Positions 32,796-43,555 of a DNA stretch of 64,000 bases are shown here, piece by piece. The notes under the pieces are model-generated. The model was not told the DNA's origin and searched no databases. It worked only from the letters and a program-made list of their open reading frames with translations. Position 1 is the stretch's first letter, and each line of letters starts with the position of its first letter. This DNA is from Shinisaurus crocodilurus (taxonomy: Eukaryota > Chordata > Lepidosauria > Squamata > Shinisauridae): the NCBI GenBank assembly GCA_021292165.1, contig CM037877.1:6625980-6689979 (forward strand), given 5' to 3'. The position numbers were made by a program, and so were the translations under genes.

Positions 32796-32984
32796 TCAGT
32801 ACTGGTTAACCCAGTTAACTCCCGAACTCATGCAAAGGACCAGCGGCGGCGGTCCTTCACACCCACCAATACCAGCTCCATACATAACAGGGGTCCCATG
32901 GCATCCTGGCAGAGCATATCCTGCCTGAGCCCTATAATAATTCCTATAAAGGGCAGCATCCCCATATGTTTTTAGGATAGCCAT
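32796..32984 (-). pseudogene. Short glycine-rich Polinton-type protein, partial
   Basis: Reads ALYRNYYRAQAGYALPGCHG and continues with a GAGIGG stretch. Polintons and adenovirus-like elements encode a small protein with a similar YYxxQAGxGxP start and glycine-rich run. The C-terminal part is lost. Confidence 0.4.
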
Positions 32985-33620
32985 TTTTTAAAAAACAACA
33001 CCAGGGCTTCTCGGGGGCGAAAGTGCAGCTTCACCACCACCTTACCAAAACGAAATGGCACGTTTCTGTTCTGGTCTCTCTTTATTTCAATGGTGATGGT
33101 ATCAATGTGATGCTTACTCACGGGGATGTAGTGAGGCTTGTTGTAGCCAACGTTGACACGCCCATTGTTCTGTCCACGTGCTGGTACACAATGCAGTAAA
33201 GGTACATTAAAGCCCCCCACTATCTGGTGCTCCACAATGTCTGTAGTAGATGTATAGGGTGTTAAAGCCCCCGGTAATGTCTGCAGCAAAAGGGATTTTT
33301 TTGACAGGGTGTGCAGGAAACAGGCCTAATATGTGGGCCAGCTTGGCACTAGCTAGAAAGGTATGTGTTTCTGAGGCTTTACAGAGTAATTTTTCTAGAC
33401 ACCGAATTGTATTGCAAGATCACTTCTGGCGCATCGTGGGTATCTAGTATCGCCCTGTTCATGTTTTCCAACAGCTCAGGAATGCTAGCATAATGGCCAC
33501 GGCGCGGAAAAAAGAGCCAGTTCCTTTCTCCCAGAGCAGTCTCAAAGTGCACATATTCCAATACAATATTCCAATATTCCAACCGTGTGGGTACTGAATC
33601 TCAACAAGGCGGAAGATCCA
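32985..33620 (-). pseudogene. Polinton capsid-type (penton-like) protein, broken
   Basis: Two consecutive open pieces: 33582-33379 (with FETALGERNWLFFPRRGHYA) and 33289-32985 (with YIPVSKHHIDTITIEIKRDQ, then VPFRFGKVVVKLHFRP). The order and the PFxxGKVxVxLHFR pattern are like the minor capsid (penton) proteins of Polintons. A frameshift or stop separates the pieces. Assignment is from motif memory only. Confidence 0.55.
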
Positions 33621-33738
33621 GGAGTCTCACTAATTGTATAGTAAAGGCTGAGCTGGTGTTTTGTGGGAAAACCTCTGCACAGGCATTGCTAGGCAGGGTA
33701 ACATAAAATCAGCTATCGCCCATTCTTCCCTACCCCGT

Positions 33739-34870
33739 CTATACAGGTTCACAAAGATCAGAAGCGAGCACCCAGCTGTTGAACTTGCTAGGCCAAACTA
33801 ACCATTTCACTAGGTTAGACTTTCTCCTACCCCAACCTTTTGTAGCCAGGATTTCTTCAACCTGGTACAACCTATCCTCCTTGGCGTTAACCTTCTGTAA
33901 TTCTTCAGGATAAAAGGTCCCCACAACGGTGTCTCCCTCATAATCTTTTAATTGGTATACAGGCCTCTTTGCTCTTTTGATGATTTGGTCCACTATAAAT
34001 AACTCTGTGGTGCAATTCTGTTCGTAACCCTTGGCAAAGACTCCCTTGCTTTTAGAAACCCACACACGATCCCTTTTTCTGAACAGTGGCACTTCCTGTT
34101 TTCTTTTTACACAAGGACCGTTGAACTCCCTTTCCAAATGGCCAGGGAGTTCAACTGATTAACATCCACAGGCCTAGCTTGTGGTTCTGTGAAAACTATA
34201 GTTATAACTTCATAGGAATTGCGGTAGCACATCTATATAGGTAAAGGTGTTGTTAGCTGTGAAATACCGCCACATTTTTGTTTTTAATGTTCTGTTGAAT
34301 CACTCCATAACCCCCACCTTGACTTCATTATTGGTAACAAAGTGGTCTACCCTTGTGTTTTTTGAATAGCTGGCTCACATCCTTGTTTAGGGACTCGCAG
34401 CCTTTGTCAGTCTGTATTTTGACAGGCTGTCTTCCATCTTGTGTGAAAATTTCTTTAAAAGCGTCCGGACACCTCTCTACCTGTTTTGCCCTTCAGAACT
34501 CGCGCCCAGGCATATTTCGAAAGAATGTCTATTGCCGTTAAAACGTACTTGTTGTAACCATCGTTGTATTTAGAAAATGGCTGCATGTCGACTAAATCAG
34601 CCTGCCATTGCACATCCACTTCAGGCACGATGGTCTTATTCCTTCTGAAATGGATCCTCGCTGGTTTATGCGATGTGTACGCATCCTGATCTGACAGCCA
34701 TTTGATAACCTCCCCGCTGACTGGCAGTTTTGCTCTGTTTTTCGGCCTCCTGAAATAAGGGGTTCACTTCCACCAAAACTCCCAACATCTCATCGAGGGG
34801 GTATAATAAATCTTCTTTAAAAATTTCTTCGTGTTCCACCATTTCGTAGGTTGATGCAAGAATGGATGCA
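33739..34870 (-). pseudogene. Polinton integrase with C-terminal chromodomain, broken
   Basis: The last part (34137-33739) is an open frame containing KRDRVWVSKSKGVFAKGYEQ, a beta-rich segment with YQLKD, and a chromodomain-like end (VEEILATKGWG, VKWLVWP, FNSWV). Upstream, toward 34870, the catalytic-core remnants are recognisable in translation: a segment with IQTDKG-type residues near 34400-34420 and the E-x-FNRTLKTK signature near 34270-34290. Stops and frameshifts interrupt it, one of them inside the catalytic signature. It would have integrated the element's DNA; here it is dead. Confidence 0.7.
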
Positions 34871-34874
34871 TAGG

Positions 34875-35370
34875 GTTACAGGAAACTGTTTTTATCGGTG
34901 CAAAAAACAACAGACAGTATTACTTTCCAATGCTCAGGTCTGGGGAGATACACAAAATGCAGTGCAATGTTGACCGCCGGTGAACACACGAGGCTCAAGT
35001 TCTCAAAATCATCACACATTTCATGGTCCTATCTAAAAACAAAACAAAAAGCTTTAATTTTTATTTATTTATTTATTATTTATTTTAAAAATAAATATTC
35101 AGGGGAAAGCGCAAATACAGTCCCCCACTACCACAAATTATGCAGTCGAGTTTCCTGCATTTGGGGAAATTGCAGGGGTCAGCACACCCGGAGTGCAATG
35201 GATGAGCCTCACCCTGGGAAAACCACCTTCATGATCATGGTGTCTCCCCCTGCCAGGTAAGTATTAACAACAACAAAAAGCTTTTCGTAATCGGCATGTC
35301 ACCACTGAACCATCATTCACTACACACGATTTAGAACAAATTTCAGAAAAAAACACTTACCGATGTGCCG
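34875..35370. other. Sequence flanking the Polinton, no assigned gene
   Basis: Contains an (ATTT)n tract at 35060-35095. It may still be Polinton interior, but nothing is recognisable. Confidence 0.35.
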
Positions 35371-35375
35371 CCTTT

Positions 35376-35517
35376 CTCAGTCACTGACTCTCAGCCTAAC
35401 CTAACTCACAGGGTTGTTGTGAGGATAAAATGGAGAGGAGGAAGACCATGTAATGTAAGCTGCCTTGGGTTTCTTGCAGGGAAAAAGGTGGGAAATAAAT
35501 AAATAAATAAATAAATG
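35376..35517 (+). mobile_element. tRNA-derived SINE 3' body
   Basis: CTCAGCCTAACCTAACTCAC, GGGTTGTTGTGAGGATAAAA, GCTGCCTTGGGTTTCTTGCA and an (AAAT)n tail at 35486-35516. Confidence 0.8.
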
Positions 35518-35524
35518 TTGATAA

Positions 35525-36530
35525 GGATGATCTGGTAGACAATGTATACCTGGACTTCCAAAAAGCTTTTGAGTAAACTTAGCTATGGTGTGATAAGAGG
35601 AAGGGTCCTCTTACAGATCAGTAACTGGTTGAAGAACAGGAAGCAGAGCGTAGGAATCACAAGAGAGGAAAATAAGGAGTCGCGTCTCCCTAGCGATATG
35701 TATTGGGACTGGACTTGTTCATAAATGATCTGGAGTTCGTGGTGAGCAGTGAGGTGGCCACTGGCCAAGGCTGCTGATGACACCAGATGATTCAGGACAG
35801 CAAAACCCCAATTAGGCTGCAAAGCATCTCTCCAAACTGGGTGAATAGGCAACACACGACTAAATGAGGTTCAGTGTAAGTAAACCAGTCTGCCTAAGGG
35901 ACCGCCTGTCTCATTAAGAACCTGTCCAGGTCTTAAGAGATGCCGGACCTGCCCTTTGGAGAACACCATTACCACAGAGGCCTGCTTGTTGGGCATCCTC
36001 CCTCAAGTAGTATGGCTGGCCTCCAACTTCTTGGCTTTCAGGAAGGGTGTGAAGACAGACACATCTTTTCAATCTAGCCTTTTAAGTGATGTTGTTTTAA
36101 TGTTCTAACATTTTACTGTTTTTTAATGTTCTTATTTTTATGGTTTTAAATTGTTATGTACCACATTGATGGCTTTTTATAAATGTCATTAATTAATTAA
36201 TTAATTAATTAATTAAATGTGATACACAACTATACCCCGATGAAGTCTGAACTAGTGGTGAATAACCAGGAAAATGATCTTGGGATTGTGGTCAACAGCT
36301 CCATGAAAATGTCAAGCCAGTATTTGCCAGTGGTGGAAAAGGCAAATTACGTACATGCTACGAATCATGAGGAAGAGGGATTGAAAATAAAACTGCCAGC
36401 ATCATAAAACGGCCGCACTTGGAAGACTGTGTGCAGTTCTGGTCTCCCTCCTGAAGAAAAGGTATTCTAGAGCTGGAAACGGTACAGAGAAGGACAACCG
36501 AAATGATCGGGGGGGGGGGGAGGAAGGTCC
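35525..36530 (+). mobile_element. CR1/L2-like LINE fragments
   Basis: RT pieces on +: DNVYLDFQKAFE (35536-35572), LFINDLEFV-like (about 35715-35745), then after a 3'-UTR-like segment and a (TTAA)n run (36182-36216), ENDLGIVVNSSMKMSSQY and a degraded LEDCVQFW-like segment. At least two LINE copies are interleaved and all frames are broken. Confidence 0.7.
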
Positions 36531-36539
36531 TTCCATGCG

Positions 36540-37400
36540 AGGTAAAGGTACAAGGTCGCCAGGTGCAAGAGAAATCTATTCTAGCCGGTGCCGACTGGTC
36601 CTTAAATTCTTGGTCTGTACTTCAGGCTTAGCTGTGCTGAAAACATTTCACCTGCCTCCTTCCCTAGGCGATGATGTGCGTAACCGTGCTGAGTAATGCT
36701 TTGATGCATGGACTGTGCAAGCTGAGAGAATGTTGTGCAACCCTTCACTGGGACTCCTCCGGTGCTGCTGGGGTGGGTGGGGGTGTGCACTGGGTGACCG
36801 AGGGCGGTTTTCCTGCATGTCCTCACTGCAGTGATTAATGCGCACAACACCTCTTGTGTCACTGCTCTCATTTGGGCTAGATACGGGTGAGTCACCAAGT
36901 GGAGAGGTGGACTGCATTGCGTCAGATACAGATTACGGTGTTTCTACTACTACTACTGGCAACCTCCTAGGCAGATTCCAACAAGTGAATTTAGCGTGCA
37001 GCTTCTCCCGGGGCTGGTTCGTACATGACTCTCCATCACTGGATTTCTCCACACTCGATTATGGTGCACTGGAATTCTCCATACTCAGTTACGGTAGACT
37101 AGAGTTCTCTATCCTTGCTTGCAGTGTGTGGGGGGCAGGTTCACACATCCAGTAATGACTTGCATGGGCGAATGGACCATTACACACATAAGTCCCAGAG
37201 ATAGAACATTTAATAAATAAAAAGAAAATAAATATCCCAATCATTATGGGAAATGTTTTTCGATGGAGTTGGTCAGGGGGGTCACACATTCCTCTGCCTG
37301 GCTCATACACATGCTGGGACTACAGTAGATGCAATACAACTTTCTCCTTCCCACGTCGCTCCTCCATGGAAGCTGCAATGGATGCTAATGTTTGTTTGTT
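36540..37400. other. No recognised gene; 30-bp degenerate repeats at 37036-37125
   Basis: Within an open frame (36838-37155, +) three consecutive 30-base units code for LDFSTLDYGA, LEFSILSYGR and LEFSILACSV. The remainder shows no family signature. Confidence 0.4.
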
Positions 37401-37475
37401 TGTTTATTTATTTACCGCATTTATACCCTGCTCTTCAGCCAGAAAAGGCTCCCAGAGTGGCTTACAAAGATTAAT
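37400..37475 (-). repeat. SINE/LINE-type 3' tail
   Basis: (TTTG/TTTA)n followed by CCGCATTTATACCCTGCTCT and CAGCCAGAAAAGGCTCCCAG. Confidence 0.55.
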
Positions 37476-37689
37476 AATGTTAACTAGCACTCTTCATGTA
37501 TGTATCTCAGGGTCCGGGATCCTAATGGATCTTAGAGAAGTTAGTGATGCCTACAGATAGGTAGGACTCGGACCATTTTTGGACTGCATTACTATGATGA
37601 CTAGGTTTCAGTAGGGAGATTAGGTTCCCTCCCTCCTTTTTTAAAAGAACACTCCTTGGAGGCTTCGTGTTTCACAGTTGTATAATTAA

Positions 37690-38400
37690 CAGGGAAGGGC
37701 CCACAGCTCAGTGGAAGGGGTGCTAGTGCCAGCCAGTGCTGGCATTTCCAGCTAGGGCTAGGAAAGAATCCTGCTTAGAATCATAGAACAGTCCGAGTTG
37801 GAAGGGGCCCACAAGGCCATCGAGTCCAACCCCCTGCTCAATGCAGGAATCCAAGCTAAAGCATCCCTGACAGATGGCTGTCCAGCTGCACCTTGAATGC
37901 CTCCAGGGTGGGAGAGCCCATGATGGCATGACCTCCCTAGGGAATTGGTTCCATTGTTGTAGTGCTCTAACAGTCAGGAAGTTTTCCTTGATGTCCAGGC
38001 AGAATCTGGCTTCCTGTAACTTGAGCCCATTATTCCGTGTCCTGCACTCTGAGATGGTGGGGAAGAGATCCTGGCCCTCCTTTGTGTGACCACCTTTCAA
38101 GTACAGTACTTGAAGAGCGCTATCATCTCTCTCCTCAGTCTTCTCTTCTGAAGCTAATCATGCCCAGTTCCTTCAGCCTCTCCTCATAGGGCTTTGTTTC
38201 CAGTCCCCCAATCATCTTTGTTGCCCTCCTCTGAACCCTTTCCAGTTTGTCTGCATCCTTCTTGAAGTGTGGTGCCCAAAGGTGGACACAGTACTCAAGA
38301 TGAGGCCTAACCAGTGCTTGAAACCCTGGAGATCCACTGCCAGTCAGTGTCAACAACAGACAGACCAAGGGTCTGAGTAGAAGACAGCTTGCTATGTTCT
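37690..38400 (+). mobile_element. tRNA-derived SINE interrupted by CR1
   Basis: The left part 37690-37777 starts GGGCCCACAGCTCAGTGG (tRNA-like A-box region) and runs to GGAAAGAATCCTGCTT. The right part 38318-38400 resumes at TTGAAACCCTGGAGATCCAC and ends in GCTTGCTATGTTCTTA. The CR1 between them splits it. Confidence 0.75.
37778..38318 (-). mobile_element. CR1 LINE 3' part nested in a SINE
   Basis: Standard CR1 3' end (AGAATCATAGAACAG next to GAGTTGGAAGGGGCCC) and, on minus, TIKENFLTVRALQQ-like and [20 protein letters not shown] coding remnants with frameshifts. Confidence 0.9.
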
Positions 38401-38466
38401 TAATCCTCTGCCATAGTGAAAAGCTCCAGGTACGCAGATGTACCGGTACGTATTCTTCTGCCTTGC

Positions 38467-38635
38467 AGAAGAGTCTTGTGGCACCCTAAAGAGTAACAGG
38501 TTACAGACTGGTTGTGGCAGCAATTTTCACAGACTAGAGCCAACTTCATCTGATTGTGGCTCTTTTTGTGAGCTTATGTTACCATAAACTAGTTAGTCTC
38601 CAAGGGGCTACAAGATGCTCTCTACAGTATGTGAG
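38467..38635. mobile_element. Penelope-like remnant with inverted arms
   Basis: The left arm AGAGTCTTGTGGCACCCTAA is complementary in part to the right arm TCTCCAAGGGGCTACAAGAT. Between them is a CATCTGATTGTGG...TGAGCTTATG segment resembling a decayed hammerhead-type core known from amniote Penelope-like repeats. Confidence 0.5.
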
Positions 38636-38647
38636 GGTCTAGCCAGA

Positions 38648-38660
38648 GTGTGTGTGGGTA

Positions 38661-38698
<38 letters not shown>

Positions 38699-38704
38699 TG
38701 GATG
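38648..38704. repeat. (TG)n microsatellite
   Basis: About 25 dinucleotide units with interruptions. Confidence 0.9.
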
Positions 38705-38879
38705 AATAGTAGCTGGGGGAACTTTTTCCCAGGGGCATCTCTAGCTGACCAGTGAACGGGACAGAATAATGGAATAAGACTATAATACTTACCTGGGACA
38801 CACAAAATGTGAAGGTAGCCATGTTGGCCAAAAGACACAATCCAAAAGAAAAATGCTAAAATCCATATTTCTCCCAATA

Positions 38880-39129
38880 CAGTCATGCCTTGGATAGAGA
38901 GCATAATTCGTTCTGGAAACGTGCTTGTAATCCAAAACACTCTTATATCAAAATGAAATCCCCCCAAAAAAATTTGTACAGAGATTTTTAATTTAAGCCG
39001 TACTACAGTACTTGTATTACAAGACGTCGCTTGTATATCAAGTAGAAAAAAATTAAATAAATATTTAAAAATGTGCTTGTCTTGCAAAACGCTCTCAAAC
39101 CAAGTTACTTGCAATCCAAGGCATTACTG
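38880..39129. mobile_element. Tc1/mariner-pogo (Tigger-like) MITE
   Basis: Ends CAGTCATGCCTTGGAT / ATCCAAGGCATTACTG (as complements, with few mismatches), TA on the left flank and TG on the right. A second copy in the opposite orientation is at 47569-47825. Confidence 0.82.
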
Positions 39130-39130
39130 T

Positions 39131-39210
39131 GCCTTTATTAGGCCAACTCAAAGGTCACAAAATACTGTGCAAGCTTTCGAGTTCTCCAGGACTTCATTGG
39201 GAAAGGTGGT
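39131..39210 (-). mobile_element. Penelope-like 3' remnant with hammerhead-like core
   Basis: On the minus strand: an AATGA core remnant, a stem region TCCTGGAGAAC, then CGAAAGCTTGCACAGTATT and GAGTTGGCCTAATAAAG. Same family as 40995-41275. Confidence 0.55.
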
Positions 39211-39885
39211 AAGCAGAGGAGAGACACACAAAAAGGAAGGGAGTGGTTGATGTTCAGGCCAGGGAGTCTGCATTTGGTTACAGTCTTAAGATGGAAAATG
39301 GGAGGGGGCTGCAGACATTCAAATGGGCTCTACCAGGTACTGAGATGGTTTCAGGTTTGTGAAGGACTGCGGTGCGGCCAGTCCTTGGATTCTTTCTGAA
39401 TGAGAGATCAGAGGCTGCAAACTGTCAGCCTCGAATTCTGCCGTCCTCAAATCACCTCACTCTGAACCTGGCCCATAAGCTTTTCTTCACAAGGTTGCAC
39501 CTGGGACCCTCCATGGGCTGCTGGAAGGAAGGAACAGACAATGGTTGATCCCCTATTTTTGAAAATATAAAACCTAGCTGTTTCCTCAACACTACTCTAT
39601 CCTTTGGTGAACCACACAGATTTCTTGTTACGTGGAAATAGAAGTAGAGAGAAACTGGACAGTTTAGAAACTAAAAGAGATTGCAAAGAGCTCTGAAAGA
39701 ATCTTTCCACAATGGAGGAATCCTCTTTGAAATGGCAAGTGCAGTTCTGTGTAAGCAAGTGTAAAGTGGTACACTTTACACTTGTAAGCAAGTGTAAAGT
39801 GGGGCAAAAAATTCTGTCTTCTAAATTTGCCATCCGGCTTTAATGCATCCCAAAATTACAGGCACCCGGCATAATTTTATCATCA
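39211..39885. other. Unassigned; small inverted/direct repeat at 39750-39800
   Basis: GTAAGCAAGTGTAAAGTGG occurs twice, separated by its partial reverse complement. No gene seen. Confidence 0.4.
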
Positions 39886-40411
39886 TCATCATCAGGCGAT
39901 CACTCGTGACCGAGTAAGATTGTCTTCCGGGATAAAAGGAGGAGATTCTAAAGAAGATTGTGTAGACTCTAGCGATGGGTCCGTAAGTGACTGTGGAGGC
40001 CAATTCTAGATCCACATAGCTTCCCACAGTGAGGACACAGGTTACCAGATAGAAGATGGTCCTGTAAAGGATTCATTTGACGTGCTTTTCGCTTAGCACG
40101 TTTCTCCCTTTCACCTTGCACTCGGGCTTCTTCAAAGTCCATGGAACCTTTGTGAAAGGCCAACCTCCATTTAGATCGTTCATGGGCCAGAGCTTCCCAG
40201 TTTTCGATGTTTATATTGCATTTTTTTAGATTTGCCTTATGAACATCTTTAAACCTCTTATATTGACCACCGATATTCCGCTTTCCATCCTTGAGTTGGG
40301 AGTAAAGTAACTGCTTTGGGAGACGGCAGTCAGGCATTCGAACAACGTGACCGGTCCACTGAAGTTGGCGTTGAAGGATCATTTTTTCAATGCTAGTAGT
40401 CTTTGCCTCGC
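39886..40411 (-). mobile_element. 3' fragment of the LINE with C2H2 finger
   Basis: Minus-strand open frame 40382-39969 reads QLQWTGHVVRMPDCRLPKQL, the GGQYKRFKDVHKANLKKCNI block, the basic linker and CPHCGKL...HSHLRTH, then stops. The 3' tail is (ATC)n on +. It is very close to 25560-26085 and truncated at about 40411. Confidence 0.9.
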
Positions 40412-40419
40412 CGGATCGT

Positions 40420-40990
40420 CACCTTGAAGTGGTGAGTGGGCTTGCGTGTTCCATAATTTTTATACAGCTGCCATGTCCCCCCGCCTTTTCTCGCTTGGTT
40501 TTTCAGGCTAACCAATCATTCTATAAAATCCCATTTTCGAAAGAACAATTCACTAACAACAGATTCTGAGTTGTTTGTGGATTCATAGTGGACAAATACA
40601 GATTCAGCAGAAAATGTGGTTCCTTTCCTTTGCTTGACAGCAGGGCCTGAATCCCTGGAGTCTGATGTGTTTCGACAGCTCGGCAGGAGATGAGCTAGCT
40701 CTTTTTGGTCCCAACTGAACTGGCTGACCGTGCGGTTGCTGCAGATGCTCAGCCTTATCTGGGGCCAATCGCTGTTGTTTGGCATGACGATGGTTTACCC
40801 TTTGAGACGAATTAGGGCCCCCCAGCAGTGAGTCAGCACTGGGTGCACGTGACAGTAAAATGCCCCTTGTTCTGCCAAGCTAGCAAGAGTCACTTTAACA
40901 TTCCTCCTTTGGATGGCTTCATGGCACAGTGCCATCTATGGGCCAGCAGCCAAAATTGGAAATGCACCTCTGTTGGTAACACACGTTTCT
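40420..40990. other. Stretch without recognised gene
   Basis: No motif recognised on either strand. Confidence 0.4.
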
Positions 40991-40994
40991 TTTC

Positions 40995-41275
40995 TTTGGC
41001 CGATTCGAAGATCACCAAAAATGTGCAAGCTTTCGAGAGCTGCAGATCTCTTCATCAGGCTACAAAAAGCAGGTTGGCCGAGTGCGTGTGTGCGTGTGCG
41101 CTGTTCTCTTAAACTCTGACTATGCGGACATCCAGTCAGCCTTTCCCTCCTGCTATCACCCCCCCACACCTGTTTTTGGTAACATCTTGCCTTATGAAGA
41201 AATCTGGAGATCTGGAAAGCTTGCACATTTTTTGGGGGGGGGGGATTTTTTGAGTTGGTCTAATAAAAGGATTAC
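40995..41275. mobile_element. Penelope-like element remnant with two inverted hammerhead-like motifs
   Basis: Inverted arms: left (40995-41060) and right (41185-41275) are complementary over about 40 bases (GTGCAAGCTTTCGAGAGC versus GGAAAGCTTGCAC). On minus the left arm reads CCTGATGA, a short stem with loop, then CGAAAGCTTGC. On plus the right arm reads CCTTATGA, a stem, then GGAAAGCTTGC and a GTTGGTCTAATAAAAGG end. CUGAUGA...GAAA is the hammerhead ribozyme core that Penelope-like retroelements carry. Confidence 0.55.
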
Positions 41276-41599
41276 ACTAATATGGGGCTTGGATTTTTTT
41301 TTCTTATGGCTACCTTTGCTTTTTGCATTTTTTCCCTTGACATTTGTAACGTCCCTCCCTCACTGTGATTCGAACCCGAAGCTTTATACGGTCAAATCCC
41401 AATGCTACCATCACCGCCTGTGACGCCCCTCACCGCTCACCACCACCTGTCAACCCCCCCAAAATCCACACTCTCTGAATCTCCTCCACTACCACCAACC
41501 CCCTTCAGGGTAACCAACTCAGACCACTCCTTTTAAGTTTTAAAAAGGAAACAAGTTTATTCATTTCCAGTCAAGGGTAGGGAAATAGTAGATCATGTT

Positions 41600-41711
41600 A
41601 ATAGGTTGTTTATTTATTTATTTATTTTATTATATTTATGAATCGCCCATCTGGCCAGACATCCGACCACTCTGAGCGATGTACAGTCCAATAAAACACA
41701 AGAGGGGGGGA

Positions 41712-41744
<33 letters not shown>

Positions 41745-41835
41745 AAAACAAAATTAAAAACAGTACAAAACTTAAAAATCCTAACCCACCCCATATTCCC
41801 GCCTGAAAAGCCACGTGTTTAATGCCCGGCGGAAG
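41600..41835 (-). mobile_element. LINE C-terminus and 3' end with (CA)n
   Basis: Tail (TTTA)n, AATCGCCCATCTGGCCAGAC, a (CA)n run at 41714-41741, then ACCCACCCCATATTCCCGCC, matching 50110-50280, where the coding C-terminus is clearer. Confidence 0.75.
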
Positions 41836-42250
41836 CTAATCAAGGACACACACCCCTCTCTCAGACTCCCCTTTTGTCCGACTTCTCACAAAAAACCCCT
41901 CTCTCCCCCCCTCTTTTTCTCTCCCCCCTCTCTTCAGACAGCCCTCTGTGACTTCCCTCCTGAACAGCACCGCCCACTTTTTATATCACAGGCGTCACCC
42001 CCCCTTCTCACTCTCTCAGCCAATCAGCAGACATCTCAACATTCCACACTCCTCTCACACTCCCCCCTCCCCTCACATACTAACAGATATAACGCTTTGT
42101 CCATGGGCAGGGGCAAGACGACAACATTGTTTTCCTAAATGAACAGGGGTTGTTTGCCAGCTGTAGAAGAATCTCAGTAGATCTGAGGAATTCCAGCTGC
42201 CAGCAGAGAAAGGGGGGGGGGGGAAATTAAGAGAAATTTGTCCTAATCTC
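41836..42250. other. CT-rich sequence, no gene
   Basis: Strong C/T bias on + (41836-42080). No gene features. Confidence 0.4.
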
Positions 42251-42255
42251 TATAG

Positions 42256-42344
42256 CAGTGTTCTCCAACCTTGGGTCCCCAGATGTTTTTGGCCTACAAC
42301 TCCCAGCATGCTTGGGTCTGGGGACCCAAGGTTGGAGAACACTG
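42256..42344. mobile_element. PAL-A MITE, deleted loop
   Basis: 89 bases, exact target duplication CTCTATAG (42248-42255 and 42345-42352). Most of the right arm's inner half is deleted. Confidence 0.93.
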
Positions 42345-42390
42345 CTCTATAGGATATATGAGAGCCTCACAATATCTTGTAAATGTGAGT

Positions 42391-42421
42391 TAATCTCTGT
42401 CTCTGTCTCTGTCTCTGTCAT
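42391..42421. repeat. (TCTCTG)n simple repeat
   Basis: About five hexanucleotide units. Confidence 0.85.
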
Positions 42422-42767
42422 CTCTTCCCAGTGTTTAAAAAACGTGTTCCCCAGCTTCTTCTGTCCATCCCTCTCTCTATAAGTCCGCCGCTGAAACAAC
42501 CCTCCTGTGTTTCTCCGGACAACAATCATATTTGTTTATAACATTACTAGGTGCTTCCTCGCACCTGCCTCCACCTAATAAAAGAAGGGGGTGGAGGCCA
42601 AGTTTCATACAAAAATTATAAGCCCTTTTCACACGCTCAGGAAATTCAGGACGGGGTCTGCTTGGACGTCCACATGTTCATCTGAAGGCTTGAATCTGTT
42701 CAAGAAGAACGAAGTTAAGGAAAAAGAAATAAATGAACACTGTACAGGATCCTTTGACTGCATAAAC

Positions 42768-42893
42768 CAGCCTTCCCCAGCCTGGCACCCTCCAGACGTG
42801 TTGGACTACAATGTCCATCATCCCCAGCTAGCATGGCCATGCTGGCTGGGAATTATGGGATTTGTAGTCCAGCACATCAGGTTGGGGAAGGCT
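42768..42893. mobile_element. Palindromic PAL-C MITE
   Basis: CAGCCTTCCCCAGCCTGGCA at the left, CAGGTTGGGGAAGGCTG at the right. The ends are good inverted repeats and the middle is slightly deleted on the right. Confidence 0.82.
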
Positions 42894-42899
42894 GCCATA

Positions 42900-43498
42900 A
42901 ACAAATAATTACATATAAAGCCACAGAAATAATAAAAACCCCGATAGGCCAAATACTGTAAAATATACTACAACATGAGCTGAACACACAACACAAAAGT
43001 CTCCACCAGCAGCTTAATAACATCAAAACAAATCTGTCCAAAATAAAAACAAATAGAAGTCAGCACTTCCAAAACATAAAAAGGAATGCTTTATTCAATA
43101 AAGCAACAAAGCCTCACCAATAGAGCTTTGACCCTTGTATGCAAAACTTTGAAAGGTAGAAGACAAAACAATTCTCTTTGAACGCCCGTTGTAAATGACC
43201 ATCCTAAATTGGCTAGCAATTTTCAAAAATCACCTATTAGAATTGTAGACATGTCTACTATTTCCATTCCCAGATCAGAACATTTCCTCAGAACTTACCA
43301 ATTAATTCTGAATATACTGAGAGCGGAAGGGAGAGAGATAGAGAGATGTAAATGAATTAATTATCAATTAATTAAAACACATAATTGAAATTAATTAATG
43401 TGTTTTCGCAACCCAATAGCCCTGAGGTGTGCTCCCTTGGGGTATGCATGCCAAGCTTCAGATTTCTAGGTTTCATGGTCTTGTAGCTATGGTGCTGA
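42900..43498. other. AT-rich stretch without recognised gene
   Basis: Includes TTAATTAATTA-rich short inverted sequence at 43352-43400 (AATTAATTATCAATTAATTA). No coding signal. Confidence 0.4.
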
Positions 43499-43542
43499 CA
43501 GAGAGACAGACAGACAGACAGACACACACACACACACACACC
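43499..43542. repeat. (CAGA)n(CA)n microsatellite
   Basis: Compound simple repeat. Confidence 0.9.
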
Positions 43543-43555
43543 CTCTTTAATTATT

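Larger units (their letters stand above)
32700..34870 (-). mobile_element. Decayed Maverick/Polinton segment
   Basis: The minus strand carries, in order, remnants of an integrase with chromodomain, a capsid-type protein and a short glycine-rich protein, a combination typical of Maverick/Polinton elements (virus-like DNA transposons). Neither terminal inverted repeat nor a DNA polymerase B remnant is visible. The CR1 at 32195-32660 abuts its downstream side. All genes are broken. Confidence 0.75.

Noticed and set aside
35170..35260. Walker-A-like HPGKTTFM on the + strand as a Polinton packaging ATPase
   Set aside because: The residue five positions before GKT is not Gly or Ala, the strand is opposite to the other Polinton genes, and no Walker B or further similarity is visible.
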